Shown here piece after piece: positions 1-7,102 of a stretch of DNA of 12,900 bases (the first letter of the stretch is position 1; every line of letters begins with the position of its first letter). The notes under the pieces were generated by a model that saw only the letters and a list, made by a program, of their open reading frames with translations, ran no database searches and had not been told where the DNA came from. The stretch comes from an uncultured Brachyspira sp. (lineage in GTDB: Bacteria > Cyanobacteriota > Vampirovibrionia > Gastranaerophilales > Gastranaerophilaceae), in the NCBI GenBank assembly GCA_900321895.1, contig ONYB01000130.1:1-12900 (forward strand), written 5' to 3'. The translations under genes were made by a program, and so were the position numbers.

Positions 1-1
1 A

Positions 2-460
2 AATGGTAATACAAAAATAATTGAGATAAACGGATTTCGTGGATTTTTAACAATTATGTTTATCGGGGTGTGTCTGGTTGCCGGATTTGTGGTATTTCCG
101 GCGAAGGTTGCAATGTATTTGTGGAATAATTTGGTATCCGCATATCTTGCAGCACCGATAATAAATGTATGGCAAGGGCTTTTGCTGTGGGCGGCGGTAG
201 CTTTGACAGGTTATATCGCTAGCGGCAAGAAGGTCTTTGTTTCTTTCAGTGAACCTGAGCAATTAAATGATGCTGAAATGAAAATGTTAATGGATAGAGT
301 AAAAATTCAAGAAGAGGCAAGACGGCTTAATGCAATGCTTTTGAAACCTGAAACATTAAAAGAAATAACAAAAAAAATCGAAGAAGAGCAAGCTGTTTTG
401 GCTAAGAAGGTGTCTGATAATGTTCAGGAAGAAAAATCTGAAGATAAGGAGAAATTATGA
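2..460 (+). CDS. Membrane protein with C-terminal coiled coil, 5'-truncated by window edge
   Basis: The reading frame is open from base 2, so the gene very probably starts outside the window. The first internal ATG, at 56, has no ribosome binding site, and the residues before it (ending ...GFRGFLTI) run straight into a hydrophobic segment. From that Met, two likely membrane helices lie near residues 2-20 and 33-53. A charged, helical, Glu/Lys/Gln-rich tail of about 80 residues follows, probably coiled coil and soluble. I do not recognise a named family. The stop codon overlaps the start of the next gene (ATGA), so the two are almost certainly one operon and translationally coupled. As the partner is a secreted SIMPL protein, an envelope role is likely, but no function can be assigned. 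Confidence 0.7.
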   Translation, partial: NGNTKIIEINGFRGFLTIMFIGVCLVAGFVVFPAKVAMYLWNNLVSAYLAAPIINVWQGLLLWAAVALTGYIASGKKVFVSFSEPEQLNDAEMKMLMDRVKIQEEARRLNAMLLKPETLKEITKKIEEEQAVLAKKVSDNVQEEKSEDKEKL

Positions 461-1209
461 AGAAGGTTTTGATTGCAGTAACTGCAATGGCACTTATGGC
501 TGGCGTAACCGCAATTTCGGTTAATGCGGCAGAAGAAAAGGATATGAAAGGTTACGTAACAGTTTCAACTTCTGCAAATACAGAAATTTCACCGGATGTT
601 GTTGAGGTTAGTATTGCGGTAAAGACATCTGATGCAAAATCAATGCAAAAGGCAACTTTGGATAACAAAGAAACTTCCGACAAGGTCTATAATGCTTTAA
701 AATTAATGATTGATTTTACAAAAGGGGATTATATAAAAACTTCTGATTACAATGCAACCCCTGTTTACAGATATACAAACAACAGGAGAGTTTTTGATAA
801 ATACGAGGTTTCAAACAGTATTGTCGTAAAAACTAAAAACATCTCAAAAGTTGGTGATATGATTGACAAAGCTATTTCTCTCGGAGCGACTGATGTGAAT
901 AATTTGACTTTTTCGGTGTCGAATTACGATATGCAATGTAATGATTTAATTGGAATTGCAGCCAAAAAAGCTCGTACCAGAGCCGATATTATGGCAAAAT
1001 CAGCAGGTTCATATATTTTAGGTGTAAAGTCAATGAACGCAAGCTGTTCTACAAACACTCGTAATGTTGTTCAATACAGACTTATGGCAAAAAATATGAT
1101 GGCTGACGGTGGTGTTGAGGCTACTGCACCTCAAATGTCGTCTACTCCTATTCAGGGTGGTGTAATCAAGATTTATGCAAATCTTGATACAAGTTTCTTT
1201 GTAAAATAA
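457..1209 (+). CDS. Secreted SIMPL-domain (DUF541) protein
   Basis: The product has 250 residues. It begins with a clear Sec signal peptide: MKK, a hydrophobic core of about 18 residues, then small residues ending NAA near residue 25. The rest fits the SIMPL/DUF541 family (BP26-like periplasmic proteins). There is an N-terminal strand with the 'SPDVVEVSIAV' pattern, a helix with regular Asn/Lys, then 'YEVSNSIVVKTKNI', 'GATDVNNLTFSV' and an Ala/Lys/Arg-rich helix (AAKKARTRADIMAKSAG). The biochemical function of the family is poorly defined; some members form periplasmic or outer-membrane-associated oligomers. The start is set by AAGGAG at 446-451, five bases before the ATG. It overlaps the preceding membrane-protein gene by four bases (ATGA), so expression is coupled. 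A long hairpin follows just after the stop. Confidence 0.85.
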   Translation: MKKVLIAVTAMALMAGVTAISVNAAEEKDMKGYVTVSTSANTEISPDVVEVSIAVKTSDAKSMQKATLDNKETSDKVYNALKLMIDFTKGDYIKTSDYNATPVYRYTNNRRVFDKYEVSNSIVVKTKNISKVGDMIDKAISLGATDVNNLTFSVSNYDMQCNDLIGIAAKKARTRADIMAKSAGSYILGVKSMNASCSTNTRNVVQYRLMAKNMMADGGVEATAPQMSSTPIQGGVIKIYANLDTSFFVK

Positions 1210-1228
1210 GGAGTATAATTGGTTTTGA

Positions 1229-1263
1229 AGAAGGGGCGAATTGTGAAACAATTCGCCCCTTCT
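1229..1263. terminator. Long perfect hairpin between convergent genes (bidirectional terminator)
   Basis: The arms at 1229-1244 and 1248-1263 are perfectly complementary over 16 bp, with a GC-rich core (GGGGCG/CGCCCC) and a GAA triloop. It lies 19 bases after the SIMPL stop and 14 bases after the pgeF stop on the other strand. There is no strong T tract on either side, so the assignment rests on stem strength and convergent position. Confidence 0.7.
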
Positions 1264-1277
1264 AATTATCAAAAAGT

Positions 1278-2012
1278 TTATTTGCCTAAGAAAAGAACTG
1301 CACTATGGCGATTGGTTGTTGCGTTTTCTTTTCTGTACGAGAAGAATAAATCGTTGTTGCAAGAGGTGCAATACGGGCAGATATCAATATTTTTTATCCC
1401 AAATTCTTGTAGTTGGCGGGCATTTATTTCTTTTAAATTAACAAAAGTTTCGCCGTTTCTAAATTCAGAAAGTCCGCTAAAATCATTTACGGTGGCTTTC
1501 AACTTTTCGAGAACTTCTTCTCCGACATTGTAGCAGCACATTGAAATTGCTGCTCCGATTGCAACAGCGATGTTTTCGGGTTTTGAGCCGAGCTCAATCA
1601 TTTTTTGAGCGGTTTTTGGGGCAATTCTACCTGCTGTTCCTCGCCAACCGGCATGGGAAACTGCTCCTATTTTTAGGACTTTGTCATAAAAAAGAACCGG
1701 AGTGCAGTCTGCAAAGTTTAGAAAAATCGCTTGATTAGGATTTGTCAAAATTAGCCCGTCTGTATCCGGATAGTCAGACTTGTCGATTTTACAAATTTCG
1801 ATATTAGAGGTGTGGGTTTGTTGTGGCGAAATCAGATTTTCTTTACTTATGTGAAAATATTTACAAACTGATTTTTTGTTTTCTTCAACGAGAGGTTCAA
1901 AGTTTTTTTCTTTAGTTTTTATAATTGTTTCGCGGGTCGTAAAAAAGTGATTTGCCTCAATCATATCACTTTTCATAACCTTTTTTCCGTTAATTTCATC
2001 AAAATAAAACAT
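1278..2012 (-). CDS. pgeF: YfiH/YlmD family peptidoglycan editing factor (Cu-oxidase_4 / laccase-domain protein)
   Basis: The product has 244 residues, the usual length for the YfiH/YlmD/PgeF family. The metal-binding triad is intact: His67 in QQTH, Cys103 in FADCTPV and His120 in SHAGWRGT. The family motif near 'GAAISMCCYNVG' is also present, and the C-terminus has an ICPYCTSC cysteine cluster followed by FFSYR. Known members remove wrongly incorporated L-Ser from a peptidoglycan precursor in E. coli and act as purine-nucleoside phosphorylases/adenosine deaminases in vitro; which applies here cannot be told. The ATG at 2012 is chosen because 'NGKKVMKSDMIEANHFFTTR' is the normal family N-terminus. 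No Shine-Dalgarno precedes it. Instead a TAAAAT box sits six bases upstream, suggesting a leaderless mRNA. Divergent from cysS. Confidence 0.9.
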   Translation of the reverse strand: MFYFDEINGKKVMKSDMIEANHFFTTRETIIKTKEKNFEPLVEENKKSVCKYFHISKENLISPQQTHTSNIEICKIDKSDYPDTDGLILTNPNQAIFLNFADCTPVLFYDKVLKIGAVSHAGWRGTAGRIAPKTAQKMIELGSKPENIAVAIGAAISMCCYNVGEEVLEKLKATVNDFSGLSEFRNGETFVNLKEINARQLQEFGIKNIDICPYCTSCNNDLFFSYRKENATTNRHSAVLFLGK

Positions 2013-2018
2013 ATTAGT

Positions 2019-2027
2019 ATTTTAGCA
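2019..2027 (-). promoter_or_regulatory. Extended -10 promoter of pgeF, leaderless type
   Basis: On the minus strand this reads TGC-TAAAAT (an extended -10), followed by six bases and then the ATG of pgeF. The expected transcription start falls on or next to the A of the ATG, and no Shine-Dalgarno-like sequence is present. No good -35 box is seen at 16-18 bases. Confidence 0.5.
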
Positions 2028-2072
2028 CAAAACAAAAATGTTTTATTAACTGATTTTGCGAAAAGATTTTTG

Positions 2073-2081
2073 TGATAAAAT
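2073..2081 (+). promoter_or_regulatory. Extended -10 promoter of cysS
   Basis: TGA-TAAAAT forms an extended -10 element 25 bases before the cysS ATG. A TTGCGA at 2056-2061 is only 14 bases upstream, so it is a poor -35. The leader would be about 18 bases and includes the ribosome binding site GAGGG at 2095-2099. Confidence 0.45.
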
Positions 2082-2106
2082 AGGGTTAAAATATGAGGGA
2101 TGATTT

Positions 2107-3480
2107 ATGAAATTACACAATTCTTACACAAATCAAACAGAAGAATTTACGCCGATAGACGGCAATAAGGTCAAGATGTATGTATGTGGCCCAACGGTTT
2201 ATGACTACGCACATTTGGGACATGCAAGATGTTATATAACTTGGGATATATTATACAGATATTTAAAATTTAAAGGTTATGATGTTACGTATTGCCGTAA
2301 TGTTACGGATGTGGACGATAAAATTTTGAAAAAAGCCGAAAAGGAAGGAAAGACACCGGAAGAAGTTTCTCAATATTGGTATAAGCAGTTCGCGAATTCG
2401 ATGAAAGCACTTAACACCTTGAAGCCTGATATTGAACCGTTTGCGACAAAAACTCTCGGCGAAATGATTTCTATTGTGAAAGATTTAATTAAAAACGGTT
2501 ATGCCTACGAGGCAAACGGGGATGTGTATTTTAGAGTGAAGAAATTCCCGAAATACGGTTATCTTTCAAAACAGCCGATTGACCAACTCGAAAGCGGTGC
2601 GAGAATTGAGGTTGGAGAACAAAAGGAAGATCCGCTGGATTTTGCACTTTGGAAAAAAGATGAAAAATTCGGTTACAATTCGCCTTGGGGAGTAGGTCGT
2701 CCGGGGTGGCATATTGAATGTTCTGCAATGAGCCGTAAATATTTAGGCAAAACCATTGATATACATGCCGGTGGGGCAGATTTGATATTCCCTCACCATG
2801 AAAATGAAATTGCACAATCAGAATGTGCAAATGGCTGCAAGTTCGTAAACTACTGGTTGCACAATGGTTTTGTGACTATTAATAAAGAAAAAATGTCAAA
2901 ATCTCTTGGAAACTTTTTGACAATCGATGATTTGCTCAAAAAATATGATGCAAACACAATTCGTTTCTTCATTTTGACAAACCACTACAGAATGCCTGTA
3001 GAGTTTTCGGATGAGGCACTTTCTTCAGCTCAGGCGGGTGTTAAGAGAATGTTGAATGCAAAACGCACTCAAATTAACGAAGATTTGGATATTACAAAAA
3101 CCGAAGAATATGCAAAATTCGTTGAGGCAATGGATGACGATTTGAACACGTCAAAAGCTCTTGCAGTCTTGTTTGAACTTGCCAATAAGGCGAACAAAGA
3201 CGATAAAAATGCTTTTACAATTTTGTATAAATTAGCAACAGTTCTCGGGTTTAGTTTTGAAAAAGCTCAACTTTCGGAAGATGAAATTAAGAATGCTCTT
3301 GAAAAAGTTTCAAAAGTTTTGGATAAAAAGTTTGAAACAATGGATGAATTGATTGCATATCGAAAAGAAGCACGTGATGCAAAGAATTGGGATGTTGCCG
3401 ATAAAATCCGAATTACTCTTGATGAGTGCGGAATTGTTGTAAAAGATTCCAAAGATGGTACAATTTTGGAAGCTAAATAA
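2107..3480 (+). CDS. cysS: Cysteinyl-tRNA synthetase
   Basis: This cytoplasmic class I synthetase joins L-cysteine to tRNA-Cys. The product has 457 residues, close to the E. coli enzyme (461). The signature motifs are intact: HLGH at 36-39 (HIGH motif) and KMSKS at 262-266. The zinc ligands that discriminate cysteine from serine are present as Cys27, Cys205 (WHIEC), His230 and Glu234 (PHHENE). A C-terminal helical DALR-like region ends with the 'A+NWDVADKIR' segment typical of the tRNA-binding tail. The start has GAGGG seven bases upstream. It is transcribed alone, divergent from pgeF, with a terminator hairpin about 20 bases after the stop. Nothing is truncated or odd. Confidence 0.98.
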   Translation: MKLHNSYTNQTEEFTPIDGNKVKMYVCGPTVYDYAHLGHARCYITWDILYRYLKFKGYDVTYCRNVTDVDDKILKKAEKEGKTPEEVSQYWYKQFANSMKALNTLKPDIEPFATKTLGEMISIVKDLIKNGYAYEANGDVYFRVKKFPKYGYLSKQPIDQLESGARIEVGEQKEDPLDFALWKKDEKFGYNSPWGVGRPGWHIECSAMSRKYLGKTIDIHAGGADLIFPHHENEIAQSECANGCKFVNYWLHNGFVTINKEKMSKSLGNFLTIDDLLKKYDANTIRFFILTNHYRMPVEFSDEALSSAQAGVKRMLNAKRTQINEDLDITKTEEYAKFVEAMDDDLNTSKALAVLFELANKANKDDKNAFTILYKLATVLGFSFEKAQLSEDEIKNALEKVSKVLDKKFETMDELIAYRKEARDAKNWDVADKIRITLDECGIVVKDSKDGTILEAK

Positions 3481-3502
3481 ATTTTTATAAACTAAAGTAC
3501 AA

Positions 3503-3548
3503 AAAAAATTCATCATACGCAAAATTTTTGATGTGTGATGAATTTTTT
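3503..3548 (+). terminator. Intrinsic terminator of cysS
   Basis: The arms at 3503-3518 and 3533-3548 pair over 16 bp with one G-U. The descending arm ends in six T. The loop itself can form a small A/T stem. The next gene's -10 box begins five bases after the hairpin, so cysS termination and the start of the next transcription unit are packed together. Confidence 0.75.
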
Positions 3549-3552
3549 GTCA

Positions 3553-3558
3553 TATAAT
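3553..3558 (+). promoter_or_regulatory. Consensus -10 box six bases before the SpoIID/LytB start (leaderless type)
   Basis: A perfect TATAAT is followed by exactly six bases and then the ATG at 3565. No Shine-Dalgarno sequence lies in this gap or just before it. A possible -35 (TTGATG, 3528-3533) is 19 bases away and lies inside the upstream terminator loop, so it is weak. The arrangement predicts transcription starting at the ATG. Confidence 0.5.
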
Positions 3559-3564
3559 ATAAGT

Positions 3565-4995
3565 ATGAGAGTTCTTGGTATTATTTTATTATTAAATATA
3601 TTTTTGACAGCATTGCCGGTGAAGGCTTTTTCGGCAAATATTCCGACAACGACTTTGCAAATCGCTCGTGAGGCTGAAATTCGAAATACGATTGCCTCCA
3701 CTCCGACCTCAGAGGTGGTTCGTGTAGGTATTGGGGCAAACTCTTTTAAAACGTGGGTTTACAAAAATATTTCGATTTTTGGAACATCGGGAATTGTCCT
3801 TTGCGACGGTGATAATGCGGTTAAAAATATTCCCGCAAACACAAATATCAATATTAAATTAGAGGCGGATAATTCGATTACCGTAACTCAAGCGGACGGA
3901 ACGGTTATTTTAAAGCCGACCTCAACCTTGAGAATACTTTGTCCGACGGGACTTTTAGGGGTAAAAGATTTGAAACGTGCCGGCAAACAAGCTTTGTATC
4001 ACGGGGTGTTTGAAATCTCAAAAACCAAAAACGGTTATTTCAATCTTGTTAATATGATTGAGGTTGAGGAGTATTTGAAAGGAGTTGTTCCGAATGAAAT
4101 GCCCGTTAGCTTCGGGCTTGAAGCTTTGAAAGCTCAAAGTGTTGCTGCTAGAAATTATGTGCTTTCTCCGAGAGTTAAGGCTTCTTCGAATTATGACGTT
4201 GTGGATTCTGTAGCAAGTCAAGTTTATTATGGTGCAAATACGGAAAAGGCACTTTCAAATCAAGCGGTTAAAGAAACAGAGGGGCTTGTCGCAATATATG
4301 ATTGGAACTTAATTCTTGCTCAATATTCATCAACGGCAGGTGGTTATACGGAAAGTTTTTCAAATGCGTTTTCTGATCCGATGACGAAAGAATTTCCGTC
4401 AAAGGAAAAACCGTATCTGAAAGCTAAACCGGATATTCTTTCTCAGCCTCCTCTTAACACGGAAGAAGCTGCCGCAGCATATTATAAGTCAAGACCTGAT
4501 GCTTATGATATTCGCTCCTCGTATTTTCGTTGGCAAAGAGAGTGGACAGCTGATGAATTGAAAAAAGCTTTGCAAGGAACTCTTGCCGCACAATCTGTAA
4601 CAGGCTTTGTAAAACCTGCATTTAATAAGGGCGATGTGTTGGACGATATTAAAGAGTTAAAGGTTGTCAGACGTGGTGACAGCGGTAAGATTATGGAAAT
4701 GGAAGTCGTTACTGATAGTCGAACTTATAAAATATACAAAGAATTGGTCGTAAGAAGATTGATTACTAAAGACGGCAAAGCTTTGCCGAGTGCGAATGTA
4801 GTTTTTGACAATATTAAAGACGAAAGCGGAAATCTTGTTTCTGTCAAGGCATACGGTGGCGGTTTTGGTCACGGTGTCGGAATGAGCCAGTATGGTGCAG
4901 GGTTTATGGCGACTGAATTGCACCTGCCTTATGATAAAATTCTGAAACATTATTATACAGGAATTTCAATTACGACAAAACCTGTGACAATTTAA
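3565..4995 (+). CDS. SpoIID/LytB-domain peptidoglycan hydrolase, ended by an in-frame TAA
   Basis: The product has 476 residues and an N-terminal signal sequence (MRVLGIILLL... to about residue 22). Its SpoIID/LytB domain has the hallmark NEMP at 177-180 with 'EALKAQSVAARNYV', 'YSSTAGGYTES', and the C-terminal 'GGGFGHGVGMSQYGAG' block at 431-446. SpoIID is a lytic transglycosylase acting on stem-peptide-free glycan during sporulation. Homologues in non-sporulating bacteria act in cell-wall turnover or as amidase enhancers, which is the likely role here. I chose the ATG at 3565 over GTG 3535 or ATG 3538 because it starts the signal peptide and because the earlier codons overlap the cysS terminator. 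The frame continues open for 101 codons after TAA 4993-4995, up to an overlap with murJ, so the ancestral protein was probably about 578 residues. The hydrolase domain is complete without it. Confidence 0.88.
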   Translation: MRVLGIILLLNIFLTALPVKAFSANIPTTTLQIAREAEIRNTIASTPTSEVVRVGIGANSFKTWVYKNISIFGTSGIVLCDGDNAVKNIPANTNINIKLEADNSITVTQADGTVILKPTSTLRILCPTGLLGVKDLKRAGKQALYHGVFEISKTKNGYFNLVNMIEVEEYLKGVVPNEMPVSFGLEALKAQSVAARNYVLSPRVKASSNYDVVDSVASQVYYGANTEKALSNQAVKETEGLVAIYDWNLILAQYSSTAGGYTESFSNAFSDPMTKEFPSKEKPYLKAKPDILSQPPLNTEEAAAAYYKSRPDAYDIRSSYFRWQREWTADELKKALQGTLAAQSVTGFVKPAFNKGDVLDDIKELKVVRRGDSGKIMEMEVVTDSRTYKIYKELVVRRLITKDGKALPSANVVFDNIKDESGNLVSVKAYGGGFGHGVGMSQYGAGFMATELHLPYDKILKHYYTGISITTKPVTI

Positions 4996-5301
4996 AATGA
5001 CAAGCCGATTAGCACTCAACATTTTTATGCCGCAAAAAATAGTGCGGTTATAAAAATTGACAACAGACTCGGGGTAAGTAATTTGTCCGTAAATATCAAC
5101 GGTAGAAGTCAGGTGTTTGATTTGCCGAGAGAGTTAATGGGATATAAAAGGTTTGCGGAAATAGATATTTCAAAATATATAAAACAGGGTGAAAATACAA
5201 TAATATTTACATCTCCTGAATTTGCAGGAAGTTACGTGAAGAAATCATTAAAATTATACGTGGAATTGGTAGGAAAAGATGACAAGTCAGACATCTGGTG
5301 A
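4996..5301 (+). pseudogene. Detached C-terminal domain of the SpoIID/LytB gene, after in-frame stop
   Basis: This segment is in the same frame as the SpoIID/LytB gene and is separated from it only by the TAA at 4993-4995. It encodes 101 residues (starting NDKPISTQHFYA) without a stop, and contains no ATG with a ribosome binding site at its start. The pattern is alternating hydrophobic/polar, with 'VSNLSVNINGR', 'FAEIDISKYIKQGENTIIF' and 'KKSLKLYVEL'. This suggests a small beta-sandwich add-on domain, perhaps for carbohydrate or cell-wall binding (inference). Its own stop lies 23 bases inside murJ, a tight operon overlap suggesting that this stretch was coding until recently or is reached by readthrough. 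A TTG at 5083 could in principle restart translation, but no Shine-Dalgarno supports it. Confidence 0.6.
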
Positions 5302-6880
5302 TGATAAAACGCCGAGCTTATTGAAGGCGGCATGGTTAATAGCGGTAGTAACAATTTTTTCAAAATTGATAGGTTTTATAAGGGATGTGGTAATTGCAAA
5401 TTATTACGGTGCGTCAACAGTTTCTGACGCATACTTTTATGCGTACCAAATCCCCGCACTTGCAATTATTTTGCTTGGTGGTGTCGGTGGGCCTTTCCAT
5501 AGTGCAACGGTTGCAATTTTTTCAAAATTAATCCCGAATTTGAAGGAAAAACCCGCAGAAGAAGTTAACAAATTGTATAGCACTTTTATGACGACAACCA
5601 TAATATTTTTCACAATATTGGCGGTTTTGTGCTACTTTTTTGCTCCGCAAATAATGGGAATTATCGCCTCGGGTGGTGATGCTGAGTTAATTTCGCTTGC
5701 GGCATATCACTTAAAAATTATGTCACCTGTTTTGATTATTGGCGGAATTGTCGGAATTTATTACGGGATTTTGGTAACGTACAGATATTTTATGTTACCG
5801 AATCTGTCCCCGATAATTATGTCACTCATAATTATTGCAATGGTTATGGGTGCAAACGGCAAGGACAATACCGGTGTTGCTCTTGCGTGGGCAACGACAA
5901 TCGGTGCGGTTTGCCAATGGATTATGCAGTATCCGAAAATCAGACAACTCGGGTTTAGACTGAAGCCTAATCTTGATGTTTTTCATAATGTTGAGTACAA
6001 AAATATTTGTGAACTCTTGTTTCCTGCGGTTTTGAGTTCAACTGTGGGACAAATCCATATTTACGTAGATATGTTCTTCGCGTCAGCTTTGAGAGAGGGT
6101 GCGTGGACGGCAATCGGTTATGCAAATAGGGTTTTTCAGTTCCCTGTCGGGATTTTGGTTACGGCATTTTTGGTTCCTTTGTTCCCAATTTTTGCAAGAC
6201 TTGTTGCGGATAAGGATTATGAAGGTATCAGAAATTATTTCAACAAAGGTGTCGGAGTCCTTTTCTTTGGTGCAATTCCGATTATTATAGGTATTCTTGT
6301 TGTCGGGTTAGACGGGGTTCGAGTTGTTTTTGAACGTGGTGCGTTCGACGCAAGTGCAACCTTTATGGTGACAGAGGCTCTTTGGTTTTTGTCTGTGTCG
6401 ATTTTACCTTATGTGTTCAGAGATTCAATTACAAGGGTTTATTATTCGTTCAATGATAGTGTAACTCCGTTTGTGGTCGCATTTTCATCAATAGTTTTGA
6501 AGGTTCTGTTGAATGTGCTGTTCATAAATATAATGCACATGAGTATTGGCGGAATTACTCTATCAACTTCACTCGTAACCTTATTTAATGCGGTTATTCT
6601 TGGAACTTTGATTACAAAAAAACTCAAAATGGATTACAAAACTTTGTTTGTAAATCTGTTGAAAATGTGTGTGGCAGGGTTTGTAACCTTGATAATTTGT
6701 GGAGCTCTCTCAATCGGTTATGACAAAGTCGTAAGCCTTCCTAAATATGTATTTGAGTTGGTGAAAATTTTCTCAATCGGTGCGGTTTGCCTTGCGGTTT
6801 ATGTTGAGCTTAATCTTTTGATGAAAATGGATTACGCATCAGAACTCGCTCAAAGACTTTTGAGCAGGTTCAAAAAGTAG
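5279..6880 (+). CDS. murJ: Lipid II flippase MurJ (MviN family)
   Basis: The product is a 533-residue inner-membrane protein with about 14 hydrophobic helices, the family's usual size. It moves lipid-linked peptidoglycan precursor (lipid II) across the membrane. The N-terminus carries the MurJ pattern 'SKLIGFIRDVVIANYYGAS...DAYFYAYQIP', including the conserved FIRD arginine. Further family patterns are 'LSSTVGQIHIYVD' and 'RVFQFPVGILVTAFLVPLFPIFARL' with 'FERGAFDAS' and 'RVYYSFND' later. The start is set by AGGA at 5271-5274, four bases before the ATG. The first 23 bases overlap the continued reading frame of the SpoIID/LytB gene, so the two cell-wall genes form an operon. A structured region with a mini-ORF follows. 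Confidence 0.97.
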   Translation: MTSQTSGDDKTPSLLKAAWLIAVVTIFSKLIGFIRDVVIANYYGASTVSDAYFYAYQIPALAIILLGGVGGPFHSATVAIFSKLIPNLKEKPAEEVNKLYSTFMTTTIIFFTILAVLCYFFAPQIMGIIASGGDAELISLAAYHLKIMSPVLIIGGIVGIYYGILVTYRYFMLPNLSPIIMSLIIIAMVMGANGKDNTGVALAWATTIGAVCQWIMQYPKIRQLGFRLKPNLDVFHNVEYKNICELLFPAVLSSTVGQIHIYVDMFFASALREGAWTAIGYANRVFQFPVGILVTAFLVPLFPIFARLVADKDYEGIRNYFNKGVGVLFFGAIPIIIGILVVGLDGVRVVFERGAFDASATFMVTEALWFLSVSILPYVFRDSITRVYYSFNDSVTPFVVAFSSIVLKVLLNVLFINIMHMSIGGITLSTSLVTLFNAVILGTLITKKLKMDYKTLFVNLLKMCVAGFVTLIICGALSIGYDKVVSLPKYVFELVKIFSIGAVCLAVYVELNLLMKMDYASELAQRLLSRFKK

Positions 6881-6917
6881 TGAACTTTGAAAATTTAATA
6901 TAAGGGTAGCCCTGAAA

Positions 6918-6971
6918 AAACCTCCATCGCCACAACAGTATTAGTGATAGATATGGGCGGAAAGGAGGTTT
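6918..6971 (+). promoter_or_regulatory. Hairpin sequestering the ribosome binding site of a mini-ORF
   Basis: AAACCTCC (6918-6925) pairs perfectly with GGAGGTTT (6964-6971). CGCC (6928-6931) pairs with GGCG (6956-6959) above a small internal loop, leaving a 24-base apical loop. The paired GGAGG is the ideal Shine-Dalgarno of the ATG at 6974. In this fold translation of the mini-ORF would be blocked, as in RNA thermometers, riboswitch expression platforms and type I toxin mRNAs. It matches no riboswitch class that I recognise. Confidence 0.55.
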
Positions 6972-6973
6972 AA

Positions 6974-7051
6974 ATGATAAATAGAGAGCTATTAAAAAAA
7001 TCTCTAGCGGTACTAGAGATTTTAATAAAAATAGTCTATCTATTTTTATAA
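6974..7051 (+). CDS. 25-residue hydrophobic small protein or leader peptide
   Basis: The ORF is ATG to TAA, 25 codons, preceded by an ideal AAAGGAGG five bases upstream, a stronger ribosome binding site than any annotated gene here. The peptide starts MINRELLKKS and continues as a Leu/Ile/Val-rich run with two interspersed Lys and one Glu, ending VYLFL. This could be a single short amphipathic or membrane helix. Codons are unusual for the window: Leu CTA four times and Ile ATA three times. Two perfect hairpins lie inside the ORF (6997-7007/7013-7023, 11 bp; 7025-7034/7040-7049, 10 bp), and a third begins at its stop. The strong ribosome site, its sequestration and the hydrophobic product resemble type I toxin loci. 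A leader peptide for tsaC, or chance coding inside a structured RNA, are alternatives. No family is recognised. Confidence 0.45.
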   Translation: MINRELLKKSLAVLEILIKIVYLFL

Positions 7052-7102
7052 GGGGTGATAAAGTTGGTGAAACTTAAACGGAGTTTCATCAACTCCCTTA
7101 TA
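7047..7102 (+). terminator. Two-part terminator-like hairpin after the mini-ORF
   Basis: The inner stem 7062-7074/7082-7094 is 13 bp with one G-U and a 7-base loop. The outer stem 7047-7054/7095-7102 (TATAAGGG/CCCTTATA) is a perfect 8 bp, with a 7-base bulge on the left side. It is followed by CTTTTATT. It would end the murJ/mini-ORF transcript before tsaC. Its first three bases are shared with the preceding 10-bp hairpin, so the two partly compete. Confidence 0.6.

Noticed and set aside
1219..1533. Plus-strand ORF of 104 codons after the SIMPL gene
   Set aside because: It runs through the terminator hairpin and is antisense to the well-supported pgeF gene.
4993..4995. Reassigned TAA codon in this organism
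   Set aside because: Most other complete genes in the window end in TAA at the expected family length, so TAA is a normal stop.
6974..7051. Branched-chain amino-acid attenuator leader, based on the many Leu/Ile/Val and rare CTA/ATA codons
   Set aside because: The downstream gene is tsaC, not an ilv or leu gene, and AT-rich codons are expected here. It is kept only as one option within the mini-ORF finding.
7062..7094. Mini-ykkC (guanidine-II) riboswitch, because of ACGG in the loop
   Set aside because: That class needs two similar hairpins with ACGR loops; only one loop here has it, and the neighbouring hairpin loop is CGGTA.
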